Shown here in pieces: positions 1-11,156 of a stretch of 64,000 bases of DNA. The notes below the pieces were generated by a model. It was not told the DNA's origin and ran no database searches. It was given only the letters and a program-made list of their open reading frames with translations. Origin of the DNA: Hypericum androsaemum (Eukaryota; Streptophyta; Magnoliopsida; Malpighiales; Hypericaceae). The position numbers and the translations under genes were made by a program. The stretch is taken from contig OZ023187.1 of NCBI GenBank assembly GCA_963995505.1, positions 15,835,176-15,899,175 of the forward strand. The letters run 5' to 3'. Numbering within the stretch: the stretch's first letter is position 1; every line of letters begins with the position of its first letter.

Positions 1-1397
1 TTAGTTCATTTGACCCACTAAGGCCATATTTAGCCTCAGCTTCTCCAAGGTCACCACCTTGGTCGACATGTCCGCGGGATTCACTTTCTCGTTAATCTTT
101 TCAAGCATAAAGATCTTCCTCTCTAAGAGATCCTGTATGTAGTAATACTTCAACTCAATGTGCTTCGTTCTTGAGTGGAAGACGGGATTCTTTTCCAAAC
201 GTGTTGCACTTTGGCTATCACTATAGAGTACACTTTCACTTTGCTCTTACCCAAATTCCCTCAAGAAGCCTTGCAACCATACCATTTATTTGCTTGCCTC
301 TATCACTGCCACATACTCACTTTCCGCGGTTGACAAGGCCACCACCTCACTGCGACGCAATATTGCTCACCCAAATTGCTTATGAACTTGCTCACTATTC
401 CCACCGCATGTGCTATGTCTGGCCTCGTATAGTCCATAGCATACATCAAGTTACCCACCGCAGATGCATAGGAAGTCTTCTCCATTTGAGCCTTTTCTGC
501 CTCATTCTTAGGCGAATCCTTCTTAGACAGCTTAACGTGTCCACCTAAAGGAGTCAACTTGATGTAGCAAGAGACATACAGCAAGAGAATGATGTAGCTC
601 TTTTCAAAGCTCTTGTAGTAGTAACACTGGTCTGCTTCACACAGCACAAATTCTATCTCATGCATGAACCCATCGAACTTCATGTACCAATTCCATGAAG
701 CTTGCTTCAACCCATACAAGCTCTTTCTTAACCTGCACACTAGCTCACCATTACAACCCGACAAGTACCCCTCCGGCTGAACCATATAGATCTCCTCATC
801 TAGATCACCATGGAGAAAAGCCATCTTCACATCCATTTGCTCTAACATCAAATTCTACGAAGCCACCATACTCAACATCATACAAATAGTGGTAAGCTTC
901 ACCGCGGGAGTGAAAATATTGGTAAAATCAATATCGTACTTCTGCTAAAATCCCTTCACACCGAGCCTTGCTTTGTAACGCTTGGTGCTATCTGCCTCTT
1001 GCTTGATCTTATACAACCACTTATTTTGTAGTGCCTTTTTGCCTTTAGGGAGTTGGACTAGTTCACAAGTCCCATTACTCCTCAATGACTCCATCTCGTC
1101 ATCTATTATAAGTTCCACTTGTCCATTGTCCTGGACCTCTGTAAACTCCTTGGGTTTTCCTCCATCCATGAGGAGGATATAGAAATTAACTGGCGAATAT
1201 CTATTTAGAGACCCACGTTGTCTAATGGACCTCCTCACTGGAACCACTGGCGATGGAGAACTTGGTCCCACTTCCTCTTCGGCATTTTGGCCACCTCGTA
1301 CCTTCGTACTCCCACTCGTGTCCGAGATGTCTAACTGGACCATCTCACTGCTAGAATCCACCTCATTGGGTACACTCCCCATGTCCTTAGATAACAC
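1..1397 (-). pseudogene. copia-1 reverse transcriptase and RNase H, broken
   Basis: Three blocks in different frames make up this part of pol. Positions 945-1397 carry the region before RT and its N-terminus (KGKKALQNKWLYKIKQ). Positions 303-851 carry the RT core, with EQMDVKMAFLHGDLDEEIYM and [14 protein letters not shown]. Positions 1-198 end RNase H with SRTKHIELKYYYIQD and the usual NPADM-type tail. The catalytic YVDD motif is not present: the reading goes from LLLYV directly into a segment that normally lies further downstream, so a deletion has removed it. Frameshifts separate the blocks. The copy cannot encode active RT. Confidence 0.88.
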
Positions 1398-1788
1398 CTT
1401 CTCATTAAATATGATATCCTAGCTTCTCACAACCTTACAGTTCTTCTCATCTTATAGCCTGAAACCAAAATCATCTCCTCCATATCCAATGAATGTGCAC
1501 TTCTTGGACTTGGCATCTAGCTTGCTCCTTTCACCTGCATTCACATGAACATAGACAACACAACCAAACACCCGAAGGTAGATTAGATCAATCTCCTTGT
1601 CACTTCAAGCCTCCTCTGGTATCCTGTTCTCCAAAGGGTTTAATGGTCCTCTATTGATCAAGAAAGCTGTGGTGTTCACTGCATCCACCCAAAACATTTT
1701 TTGTAGGCCACACTTCAACCTTATGGCCCTAGCTCTCTCATTGATTATCCTATTCATCCTTTCTGCGATGCCATTTTATTAAGGGATT

Positions 1789-2665
1789 TCATCTACTGTC
1801 TTCTCCATATGAATCTCTTCTCAAGTACTTCAACTTAAGACCTGTCTCAATCTTGTACTCTCTGCCATTATCGAATCTCAAGCACTTTATCTTAAGGCAC
1901 ATCTCATTCTCCACAAGGGCTCTCCACTTCTTAAAGGCATCGAAGGCTTCAGACTTATGTTTCAAGAAGTAGACCCACAACTTCCTCGTAGAGTCATCTA
2001 TGAAGGTCATGTAGTACAAAGAACCACCTAAGGATGCCACCGGTGTTGGTCTCCATAAATCACTATAGACCAACTCGAGCTTTTCCTCCTTCGGGGGCTT
2101 ACCACTTCTAGAAAAGCTCACTCTTTTATTTCCTAAGAACACAATCCTCACAAAGACCCACACCCACGGTCTTGAGGCCCAGTAACTTCCGCTTCGAGTG
2201 TAGCACCCACATCCCCTTCTCACTCATATGGCCTAGGCAACTATACCATAAGCCTGCATCATCCATATCTTCTACCAGATTGATGCTATTGGTGTTCTTT
2301 GTCGTGTACAACATCCCTTCCTTCTCACCTTGAGCCACCACCATGGCTCCCTTTGTGATCTTCCATGTCTTGCAACCAAAGGTCACCGCATAACCCTCAT
2401 CATCAAGTTGCCTTATGGATAACAAGTTCCTTTTGAACTCTGGAACATGGCTTACACTCTTCAACAACAACACTGAACCATAAGGTGCATGGATTCTCAC
2501 ATCCCCTTTCCCCACAACATCTAAATTCTCATCGTCCGCTAGATAGACTTTGCCCAAGTTACCCGCGATGTACCTCTCCATCATAGTCACTTCACTACAA
2601 GAGTGGAATAAGGCACCCAAATCCAATAACCAAGTTTCCAACTGACTTTCCATGCTCAAAACCAA
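1789..2665 (-). pseudogene. copia-1 protease and integrase N-terminus, broken
   Basis: Positions 2126-2665 read ETWLLDLGALFHSCS, which sits where copia protease has its D-S-G-type active site; here the residues are DLG. The spacer motif NLLSIRQLDDEGY and the GAG-pre-integrase stretch [14 protein letters not shown] follow. Positions 1789-2223 overlap in another frame and give the integrase core start (LVYSDLWRPTPV, FIDDSTRKLWVYFLK, RFDNGREY), holding the first two acidic residues. The second half of the integrase between 1400 and 1789 is not readable in one frame. This is a dead fragment of the same polyprotein as its neighbours. Confidence 0.85.
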
Positions 2666-2699
2666 AGCTTTTCCATGATCGTCCGAGGTTGAGTTTACC

Positions 2700-3470
2700 G
2701 ACTTGTCATCCTTCTTCTTAGGTGTCGTGCATTAGTCCCTAAAATGATAATATTTCTTGCAATTCCAACATTGAATGGTACTTATATCCTTTTTTGAATC
2801 ACCGTTCGACTTGGACTTGGATCTCCTCCACTCCTTCTTCCTCTTTGACTTAGACTCGGACCTCTCCCTACTACCCGTGCTCAAAGCCGCACTCGAGGCT
2901 ACACCAGACTCCTTCCTTCAAATTTCCTCGCTCATAATTAAGTCCCTCACCTCAAGCTTGAGTGTTACCTTCCCCGCCAAGGCACTCACCACCGTGATCG
3001 TGCCATTCCAACTCTCGGGTAAGGAACTAAGTAGGATTAGAGCTTGTACCTCATCATCAAAGTCGATCTTCATCAAACTCAATTAAGAGATTGTCATGTT
3101 AAAATCATGTAGATGCTTGGCTACCATCGTCCCCTCTGCCATCCTAAGGTTAAAGAGCTTCCTCATCAAATGAACTTTATTGGCCACCGAGGGCTTCTCA
3201 TACATGTCGGATAATGTCTTTAGCATGTCCTTCGTGGTATTGTCCTTCACGGTGTGTACAGCCACATTCCTAGACAATAAAAGGTACACTACACTTATGG
3301 CCCTTACGGTCTAAGAGCTTCCACTCCTCTTCCTTCATATCGGCCGGCTTCTTCTCACCAAGCGAAAAATGCAAGTCCTTCCCATACAATTAGCCTTCGA
3401 TTTTCATTTTTCAAAAGCCAAAATCTATGCCGTCGAACTTCTCTACCAGTGATTTCACTTCACCCATCAT
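2700..3470 (-). pseudogene. copia-1 gag with degenerate zinc knuckle
   Basis: The first ATG after the primer binding site is at 3470-3468 and opens with MMGEVKSLVEKFDG, typical of copia gag starts (polypeptide binding RNA to form the particle). An in-frame TGA follows within about 20 codons. A clear gag_pre/UBN2-type block reads at 3083-3289 (TLSDMYEKPSVANKVHLMRK). Around 2720-2770 a CCHC knuckle can be recognised as CWNCKKYYHF followed by a stop and a final C. The frame is lost several times, so this is a pseudogene. Confidence 0.75.
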
Positions 3471-3500
3471 GGCTGCTTCTTTCTCGCTCTAAACCTAATG

Positions 3501-3512
3501 CTTGGATACCAA
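3501..3512 (-). promoter_or_regulatory. copia-1 primer binding site (tRNA-iMet type)
   Basis: On the minus strand the LTR ends CCCAACA and two to three bases later TGGTATCCAAGC begins. This matches the plant copia primer site TGGTATCAGAGC with changes at the 3' side. It marks the boundary between the 5' LTR and gag. Confidence 0.75.
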
Positions 3513-3513
3513 T

Positions 3514-3785
3514 TGTTGGGAATCGAGAGGACCCATAATGCACATAACACACAAGCAAACCACAATAACAACGAGAAGCATGAACTCACAAGACACAAAG
3601 GAAAAGCACAAGAGAGATAAATTGTTTGGTTACCTGGTTTGATCCAAAATGATCTACATCCAAGGGTGTACCAAGCCAGGAGAGAGTTCACTATGCTCTT
3701 GAGCTTCACTATGCTCTTGACCTTCACTTAGCTCTTAGCTTCATTATGCTCTTCACTTAGCTCTTGAACTTCACTATGCTCTTGA
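3514..3785 (-). repeat. copia-1 5' LTR, truncated
   Basis: The LTR begins at the plus-strand TGTTGGG at 3514, which is the minus-strand 3' end CCCAACA next to the primer site. Between about 3680 and 3785 it contains several imperfect copies of a short CTTCACTATGCTCTTGA-like unit. The far end merges with the repeat that starts around 3786, so the LTR is probably cut there. Confidence 0.7.
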
Positions 3786-4397
3786 CCTTCCACCCCGAAT
3801 TGGAAAACATCATCAATGAGAACGTTGTAGGCCTATCTCTTAGCTCTTCATAGCTGTAAAAATCACCAAAATTCAAGGCTTTGGTCAAAATATACAGGCA
3901 ATTTACAGATGTCTGATGATCCTGAACAAGAAAACTTGAACCAAGACTTGAAGCCTTGTTTCGATCCTCTTCAAAGAAGAACTAGGTAGTGCCTTAGAAA
4001 CATAAAATGGAGATATGTCTCTCGCCTTCCAATAGATGTAGGAACCACTTCATTTCAATGCTCAAGCACCGAGCTATAGTTGATTTACTAACAATGGGTG
4101 CTCTGAGGTAGCTCCTTCAAGCCAATGAGCATTCGACCACTTCAAGTGAGTGACCCGACTTGAGCAAGGTCTCCTAACAAGTGTATGACCTAACTTGAGA
4201 GAGTTCCACCTGACTTAAGGCTAAGGGTACCCAAGATGAATCAAGACTGAGGGTACCTAGATTGCCTTACCCTGAGGGTACCCAAGCAGACTTGACCATA
4301 TCCGACCAAGACAAGTTGACGTCCAAGCATAGGTACCTCAAAGATTGCCTTAGTCGATCCCGAGCTCTCAACACATTATTTTTGTACTTCAACAATA
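3786..4397 (-). repeat. Tat-like element 3' LTR, partial
   Basis: This stretch aligns along its length with about 8549-9163 with scattered substitutions; shared landmarks include CCTTCCACCCCGAAT, TTGATTTACTAA, GGGTGCTC and ACACATTATTTTTG. It ends AACAATA (minus strand TATTGTT, a decayed TG start). A C6 tract at 4398 follows, which is the minus-strand polypurine tract. Confidence 0.75.
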
Positions 4398-4922
4398 CCC
4401 CCCTACATGCCTTTCATTCTAATGGTCAAGGAGAATTGAAGGCATGTATTTTTGTGTGAGTTTGGGCGAGGGTCGACAACCTCCAATATCATCTCATAGG
4501 GTAGTGGTTAAAGCCGACATCTGGCTAACCGAGGGTCGATATTCAATAGGGACCTTGTATGAGCATACTATTACCTCCTTCAAAAGGTCCTTCACTTCAA
4601 CTTTGGCATCACCTAGCGAGGTAAAGATTATTGATTTTGAGTAGCTCCAGGGGTTCTAGGCCATTGTCATGAAAGACATAACCGGCCGACTCGTAGGATG
4701 ACAAGGTGTAGACCACCAATCACCTTGTCATCTCTCATATGGCCTTACTCCTCAAAAGTAAGGAAAATTTTTTGCCCTTCTGGTGTGGCACTGACTGGTC
4801 GATGGATAGAAAGAACATTCTCCTCAATCGAGCTTGCATAGCGGGCAAACTAACCATCCATGCCACTCCGGGCCACCCTCTTTGGCTCTATGGAATTGTC
4901 ATAGAAGACTGCCTCTACATAA

Positions 4923-5230
4923 TTAGTAGCAGATTATAAGGGGTCGATGTTTGATGTCGCTATCTCTACCCTTCCATCTGACTTCCACCGAATTAAGAAC
5001 TCGTGGAGGGGGAATGAGGTCACTCATCTTGCATTGATCCAATCTCTCTAGTAACAAAGCCACACTAACTTCAGCCGCGGGTACTCTAAGGGGACGAGTA
5101 CCCTTACCGGTGAAGCTGGCCATTATCATATTAGAGGAGGTTAGCTTCTCCCTCTTCTTGTCTAGCTTTTTCATGAACAACCAAGGTAGGACATTTACTC
5201 TCTCCCTATTGTCTATAGGATCCTCTCAAT
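4923..5230 (-). pseudogene. possible retroviral aspartic protease remnant
   Basis: Read on the minus strand this gives NVLPWLFMKKLDKKREKL followed by SSNMIMASFTGKGTRPL. That spacing resembles the region after the active site of gypsy proteases (NVL..S...L, then the FxG flap). The active-site triad is not seen upstream, and the frame ends within 85 codons. It lies downstream of the gag-like frame of the same element, which fits gag-protease order. The assignment is weak and rests on pattern only. Confidence 0.35.
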
Positions 5231-5439
5231 TGGCTTTCCAAAGACGTGAGCCATGATATACAATTACTTCAGGCTCTCACACGTACTATCATTAAAGTCT
5301 TACACCAGGGGTACTATTGAAGACCTCTTTCCTATCTAAATCTTAATAGGGTCACCCTCCATCATATCTCTCTCTAGGTGGCTAGTCTGATTATATTTCA
5401 ACTTGAAACTAGTCGGGGTTATGTTAATCTCCACTATGG

Positions 5440-7180
5440 TTAGGAGGTTCTCAAACTTGAAGCACCTATTGTAAAGGTGACTGAGGGCTTATTTCCTTCC
5501 TGGTCAGGCTGGTCGGCCTTATCCTCTTTAAGGTGATCTTCCTTCGGGTAGACCTCTCCTCTTGCCTTAGGTACCCACTTGTAAGTCAACTTCTCACGTA
5601 ACTCAATGGGTGCCTTCGTTCGAACCTTCTTAATGTACCCGAGGTCCTTTCCTTTTTTCACCTTAGAGGCTTCAAACTCTTTATGCCAGCCTCGAGTCTG
5701 GGCCGACTGGTGTTTCACTCGCAGATGAGCTAAGAGTCTCTTATGTTCCTCTAGCTTAGCCCTTTGTTGCACAAGTTATCTTTCGAGGTCCTTAATAGCC
5801 CTCTGAGTCTTAGACAGGATGCCTTGTGTTGGTGAATCAGTGTGACCCTCTTATCTCCAAGCAGGTTAAAGGTGTTCCACCGTGGGTTGGGCCTGTCCTA
5901 AAAGTCTACCTTGATTCGGGGATGATGGAACCTCCACGTATCAGCAACTCCTGTTGGATAAAAAAAACCCTGAGTCCTTAAGAGGCCTTTATCAGGCAGC
6001 CTTCCATGTATCCCAGAGTCTTGCCCCCCGGGTCTTAGGGTTAGCCCTCCATTGCTTACTGCCTTCCTTCTTTTGACTTTGTTGTAGACTCACCATGGCA
6101 ACAGAAGCACTAAAGTGGGAACCTATTGATGGGTGCCTCCCCTGAGACTCGATGTGAGGCTGAGCTCTCAACATCAAAGAATTAGGGTTGCCTCTCTATC
6201 TTTAGATTAACACTACCGCCATTAAGCTTCCTCTGCCTCAACATCATAAACTGAGGGGTCAAGATAGGAGTAGGAACGCTTGGATCTAGCTCCCCTTGCC
6301 TTAACCTTACGAACCGAGGCATCATGGTTGGAATATGGGTCTCTTCACTCGTAGGGAACTCTTCCAACCTTGGGTAATTAGAGGCCCCAACTGATGAAGG
6401 GCTGAGTAAGCCTGTACAGTTTGGGGTCTGGGTATCATTGCAAGGCAAAGACCCTACCCTTAGTTGGTCCATCATAGATATAGTGGAGGGTGATAGCCCT
6501 TGAGATGTTTGCTGAGGTTCCTCGTCCTTGTGGTTCAGAACCTTCAAAACTTGATTGATGACTTCCTTAAAGGCTTCAATAGCGTGCCTAATGGACTCTG
6601 TATGGTGCCAATGGGACTCCTTAGAATGCCTCTAATACATCTCAGAGCACCTACGGGACTCCTCGAAATGCCTTTAAGACTCCTCATGGTACCTACAAGA
6701 CTCTTGATAATATTCATAGCACCTCTAAGTGAGGAAGGTGGAATATGTCTCCATCGGGATGGCAATTATCTCAGCTCGCTCCTTGGAGGGAACCGGCTCC
6801 TTAGAGATCTGGTTAGAGAGCCAGTGATAAGACTCCTCACTATGCTGAGAGATCTCATCTCTACGTGTTTTTGCCTCCTCAAAGTGATTCTGAATATCCT
6901 CACTAGCCTTTCTGTGTCCAGCTATTAACTGATCTAGTCGGGTAGCCGTGGACTTGGTATCAGTCGCTATCTGCTCAAGCCATGCGGTTATGACTTCAAG
7001 ATCCCCAGTTACAGTGATGTCTTTTTCAACTGGTCCATTGAGGGAAGTCATGTTAGTAGTGTTCCTCCCAGTACCCAGTTGGGTTGTCGGAAAGGCCGGC
7101 TCCTTGAGAGGTGTCGTATTGGTAGTATTCTTCCTAGCAAGTTAAGAAGAGGGTGTTACATTGTCCTTGCTCTTGGTCAT
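5440..7180 (-). pseudogene. gag-like frame of the Tat-like element, broken
   Basis: An ATG at 7180-7178 lies about 45 bp after the primer site and opens MTKSKDNVTPSS, then a stop, then a frame readable through 7051-6725 with TGDLEVITAWLEQIATDTKS and a helical, charged segment likely to form a coiled coil (HRKASEDIQNHFEEAKTRRD). Further frames continue at 6547-6182, 6177-5992 and 5772-5440; the last is rich in Lys and Glu. Position after the primer site and composition suggest gag. No zinc knuckle is seen. Stops and frame changes make it non-functional. Confidence 0.5.
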
Positions 7181-7225
7181 CTTGATTGGAGTAGGGTTAA
7201 ACTACCTTCTCAGACGTCCTCCTAA

Positions 7226-7243
7226 GTCCCACCAGGCGAGCCA
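7226..7243 (-). promoter_or_regulatory. gypsy-type primer binding site
   Basis: The minus strand reads LTR end CTAACA, a short T-rich spacer, then TGGCTCGCCTGGTGGGAC. The same layout (TTTTTGGCGCACTCAGTGGGAC) occurs twice in the element at 18794 and 20624. This is the primer arrangement of Tat-type gypsy elements, and it fixes the orientation and the 7251 LTR boundary. Confidence 0.65.
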
Positions 7244-7250
7244 AAAATAA

Positions 7251-9163
7251 TGTTAGAGAAAAAATGTGCAAAAATGTCGATCGATCTCGTGACGGCCCAG
7301 AGTGCTCGTCACAAGGTCGGTCAAACACTAAGGTAACAAATGTTGGCTGAGGCCGAGACTACTACCTACCTACTAAACTAAGATAAAAAGCTGGAGCTTG
7401 AGATATTTTATGTGTTGATTTGTGGATGTCTTTTGCCTTGCAGAGCCTTGCTTATATAGAGAACGAGAGTGTGATCCGGCATCCTCCTAAATACTTTTGT
7501 AGTCGGACTCGAAGTAATTGAAGTTCATCTTCAGCCAAACCTTATCCTTATCTCATTCGGACTCAAAGACACGAAGTCTATCTCTTTCAATGCTCATCCT
7601 CTTCTAACTCGGACTTCCAATGCTTATCCATGCTCGACTAGAATTTACCTCACCTTTCTCGGAGTTTACCTTTATCCTTGAGAACCCGAATAGCTCAGCC
7701 TTCTTTAATGTTATTTTTAAGAGAGTTCATCCCACACTTGGTCTTTTTGGGTCTGAGTCCTATACTGACACAAAGTTTCGTATCTGTAGCTAGTATTGGA
7801 TGACAACTCAACTTGAATGGGCCTCACGCCGACCTGCAGTGACTAGGCCCAAGAGACCCCCATAATGATTGGGCTCAATCGAGTCTTGCGATGATCCAGG
7901 TCATTCGAATCCAGCGATGACCCAATGAAGAAAGAACCCACGACAATCCAAACCGAGTGGAATCCAAAACGATCCGAGCCCAGCCGAGTGAAGTCCAAAC
8001 CTTGCTATGATCCAGGTCGAGGAGAGCCCAAATCCTATGACAATCCCCCCTACCCGAGGCCTGCAAGGATCTCAGCTGCTCGAGGCTCGCGATGATCCAA
8101 GGTAACCCAAACCGGCAATGATCCAAGTTAAGTCGAAGTGGCGACGATCCAAAGAAAGTCAGTTCTACGATGACCCGGGGTCAAAGAACTTGCGATGATC
8201 TGAGGTCAAGGAACCCGCAATGATTCAAAGTCAAGGATCCCTCAATGATCCAAGGAGGTTGAATCCCACGACCATCCAAGGGTCAAAACCCGTGACCATC
8301 CCAGGGGACGAAACCCACGACCACCCATGATGGGTTGACTTAAAACAGATTTTTGACACCCTTTCACTCTGAATTAGAACAGGTCATGAACAACAAAGTT
8401 GTAGTTCTACTTCTTGTCTTTCCATAAAACTTGAATCACCTTAAGCGAAGGTCGGAGTCACAAGATACACTCATTTTACGAACTTGCAGCGATCAGCCAA
8501 GGTGAATCCTATGACGATCTGCCTAGGGTTAGTCGTGCAAAGATTTGAGACCCCTTCCACCCCGAATCAGAAAAATTCATCAATAAGAAAGTTGTATGTA
8601 TATCTCTTAGCTCTCTATAGCCACAAGAATCACCAAAATCCAAGGATTGAATCAAAATATACGGGCAATTTACCAATGTCCAACGGTTCCGAACAAGAAA
8701 AATAGGATCGAGACTTGAAGCCTTGTTTCGACCCTCTTCGAGGAAGAATTAGTAGTGCCTTAGAAACATGAAATGGAGATATACCTCTCACCTTCCAATA
8801 GATGAAGGAATCACATTATTTCGATGCTCGAGCACCAAACTATGGTTGATTTACTAATGACGGGTGCTCCGAGGCAGCTCCTGCAAGCCAACGAGCATTC
8901 GGCTACTTCAAGTGAGTCACCCGGCTTGAGCAAGGCCTCCTACCAAGTGTATGACCTAATCAGAGAGAGTTCCACTTGACTTAAGATTGAGAGTACCCGA
9001 GATGATTCAAGGCTGAGTGTACCTAGATTGCCTTACCCTGAGGGTACCCAAGGGGACTCGACCATACCCGACCAAGACAAGTTGACATCCAAGCTTAGGT
9101 ACCTCAAAGATTATCTTAGTCGATCCCCTACTCTCAACACATTATTTTTGCACTTCAACAATA
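7251..9163 (-). repeat. Tat-like element 5' LTR, about 1.9 kb
   Basis: It starts TGTTAGAG at 7251 on the plus strand and ends AACAATA at 9163. The outer ~610 bp match the partial 3' LTR at 3786. The inner part contains a long run of degenerate short repeats (7870-8340). A TATATA-type sequence at 7451-7457 (minus strand) may be the LTR promoter. The flank immediately right is CCTTAGCC, part of the unit repeated at 10759. Confidence 0.65.
7870..8340. repeat. degenerate short repeats inside LTR
   Basis: Variants of CGATGATCCAAG / CAATGATCCAAGG recur roughly every 25-40 bp, interleaved with GTCAAAGAAC- and GAACCCGC-like words. Spacing is irregular, so this is a decayed minisatellite-like stretch rather than a clean tandem array. 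It lies wholly inside the 5' LTR of the Tat-like element. Confidence 0.6.
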
Positions 9164-9560
9164 CCTTAGCCAATGACGTTGAAGTGTTGGTTGGCAAAAA
9201 ATCACACGTTTAGTCTGAAAATCGTTCCTTGACTTAGATGCCAAATAAAATTTAATTTGCTTTCCATAAAATATTAGTTATTACGATAGAGCGGCTATTA
9301 GATTTTAATATTTTAGAGTGGTTATACTCTATTTCTAAGCCTAAGAAATTAGAGAATGCGACGTTATCCGCCGTTTAGGGGGTGCAGGTACGATGCTCGG
9401 CTAGGACCCAAAATTGACCAAGCACCAATTTGACTAAGCGCCAAAATTGATAAAGCCTACACTTAGATGAGTCCCATAATACGAAAAAAAAGACCAGCAT
9501 TGAAGTTATCTCGGAATGGAAATTGAAATTTTATTTGAAGAGACGTGTTGAAATGAATCC
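9164..9560 (-). repeat. duplicated unit, copy a (truncated by the Tat-like insertion)
   Basis: From CCTTAGCCAATGACGTT onward this aligns with 10759-11128, including ATCACACGTTTAGTCTGAAA, TATCCGCCGTTTAGGGGGTG, GACTAAGCGCCAAAATTGAT and CAGCATTGAAGTTATCTCGG. Its left part has been replaced by the Tat-like element, whose LTR begins directly at the junction. Identity of the unit is unknown; copy b continues on its left into a possible LINE ORF1 fragment. Confidence 0.8.
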
Positions 9561-9589
9561 CATATTGAATGTGAAAAGTTGGGCTCGTT

Positions 9590-10515
9590 TATAATTGTAA
9601 AAGATCTATCTAGTCATTGCCTTAAAACTTTTAGTTAGACATGAAGATTTAACACTCATTAGTTTGATTTTATTTGTAGGAGACTATCTTTATAATTTTT
9701 TGGTTAAGATATTTAATAGGATGGATTTTTTTATATAATTTATCTTTAGTATATTGTTATAATTGATTTTATTTATAATTCAAATTGTTTATTTTTGTTC
9801 CAAAATCAGCACAAGAAAATAAGAATGCACACAAGAACACGAATACAAAAGATAACATAGTTAGACAAACCCTTATAAGCCATGAAACCTATCTTGGTCA
9901 ATCTAGGAGTCCAAAATAAGAGTCAGAGAAAACAGCTAATTTTGGCGCAGCATAACCTGGCTGCAGCCAACTAGCTGGCGGGCGCCAGCCATCATCTCGC
10001 TAACTTTATCCATTGCAAAGACCTGTGAAGCTCCACCCAAACTTCAACTAACTCCACCTCGATGAGAAATTGCCCCTTTGAGAAACACGAAATCTTGTGA
10101 AATCAAACCGACTCCAAAGACTCCACTTTGAACCATAGACCCTTCCATGCTAAAAAATAAGACCATCTACACTTCTCACTCCCTTTGTTTAATCAATAGG
10201 AGACATCCCCCAAATTCGAGCAACTCTCGAGCTTACTTGGTGTATTCTCTCCAATCTCCATCGAACAACAACTTGCAAGTTCACCTACTAAAGCAACCTT
10301 ATGGCCAATAAATACTCTTCTACTTTTTCGGTTACCCTTATGTTTTGGAACCTCGAATTGCTTCCTCATTGGACCTTTTTGCCACGAACCAATACTACAA
10401 GCCATAACATACAGTGGATAACCTTTTGTTCCACACCAAGTAGAACCATTGACATGTCATGAACTCCATCTACTGTTCGGCTTTGAGTGAAATATATGAT
10501 TCGCCCGTGGCTACG
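9590..10515 (-). mobile_element. copia-A family, truncated copy with original flank
   Basis: Positions 9590-9797 match the flank 53740-53946, and the copia-A LTR then begins at the same junction (TTTATTTTTGTT). The LTR has lost about 100 bp (AACATAG joined to TAGACAAACC). The element's 3' tail follows to about 10515, including the RNase H end at 10193-10405 (minus), which matches 54510-54780. The rest of the element is missing. Because flank and element are shared with the 53.9-kb copy, the two derive from one insertion event. Confidence 0.8.
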
Positions 10516-10559
10516 AATTTTGCACTCGGCAATAAATATTCTTTCCCGTAAATTCCCCT

Positions 10560-10808
10560 TGTATCAACGATCCCCGTGCACCTTTAGTGCCACGGGTCTC
10601 ACCTCTAGACTCCTTACGTGCAGCCAAGTTAGCCCTTCACATCCGCGCTAGGCATGCCTCAATATCCACCATCACGGGATTACCAATAGTCTTTGCCAGG
10701 CCTAAAATAATCAAAGGATGTAGATGCTTCACACTCAGGCCCGTAAGCTTAATCCATACCTTGGCCAATGATATTAACGTGTTGGTCGGAAAAAAATCAC
10801 ACGTTTAG
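10560..10808 (-). pseudogene. possible LINE ORF1 fragment (DUF4283-like)
   Basis: On the minus strand the frame reads TLISLAKVWIKLTGLSVKHL, then an ILGLAKTIGNPVMVDI segment, a stop, and a basic stretch with RANLAARKESRGETRGTKGA. This resembles the C-terminal part of the DUF4283 domain found before the zinc knuckle in plant LINE ORF1 proteins (pattern VW.rlpgLp...l..ia..iGnPv.vD). Only about 60 residues are readable and the reading contains a stop. A LINE origin is an inference. Confidence 0.45.
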
Positions 10809-11128
10809 TCTGAAAATCGTTCATTGACTTAGATGCCAAAGAAAATTTAGTTTACTTTCGAAAAAAATATTAATTATTATGATAGAGCGGCTATTGGATT
10901 TTAACATTTTAGAGTAGTTCTACTCTCTTTCTAAGCCTTAGAAATTAGAGAATAGGGCGTTATCCGCCGTTTAGGGGGTGCAGGTACGTTGCTCGGCTAG
11001 GACCCAAAATTCACCAAGCACCAATTTGACTAAGCGCCAAAATTGATAAAGCCTACACGTAGATGAGTCCCATAATTAAAAAAAATGACCAGCATTGAAG
11101 TTATCTCGGAATGAAAATTGGAATTTGC
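10759..11128 (-). repeat. duplicated unit, copy b
   Basis: This is the second copy of the unit at 9164-9560, in the same orientation and with small indels. It is followed after about 30 bp by the inverted LTR end at 11157. The interval between the two copies holds the truncated copia-A copy, so the unit could be host or TE sequence into which several elements inserted. Confidence 0.8.
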
Positions 11129-11156
11129 TTGCCTCCATAACTCCCATTGGAATACA

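Larger units (their letters stand above)
1..3785 (-). mobile_element. Ty1/copia element copia-1, 5' LTR to RNase H, decayed
   Basis: Read on the minus strand the order is 5' LTR (3514-3785), primer binding site, gag, protease, integrase, reverse transcriptase and RNase H, which is the Ty1/copia order. The RNase H frame stops at positions 1-3, so the 3' LTR lies outside the window on the left. Numerous stops and frameshifts break the polyprotein. The right end of the 5' LTR is cut by the next element near 3785, so no target-site duplication can be checked. The Tork/Tnt1-like lineage is inferred from motif wording only. Confidence 0.9.
3786..9163 (-). mobile_element. Tat-like Ty3/gypsy element, gag and possible protease remnants only
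   Basis: Two direct repeats (3786-4397 and about 8549-9163) are the outer parts of LTRs of one minus-strand element. The right LTR runs on to 7251, where CTAACA is followed by a gypsy-type primer site; the left one is cut off after about 610 bp by copia-1. A polypurine tract of the form GTAGGGGGG precedes the left LTR at 4398-4405. The internal part is about 2.85 kb and holds a gag-like frame and a possible protease remnant but no reverse transcriptase or integrase, so the element is non-autonomous. It interrupts the repeat unit that continues at 9164. Confidence 0.7.
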
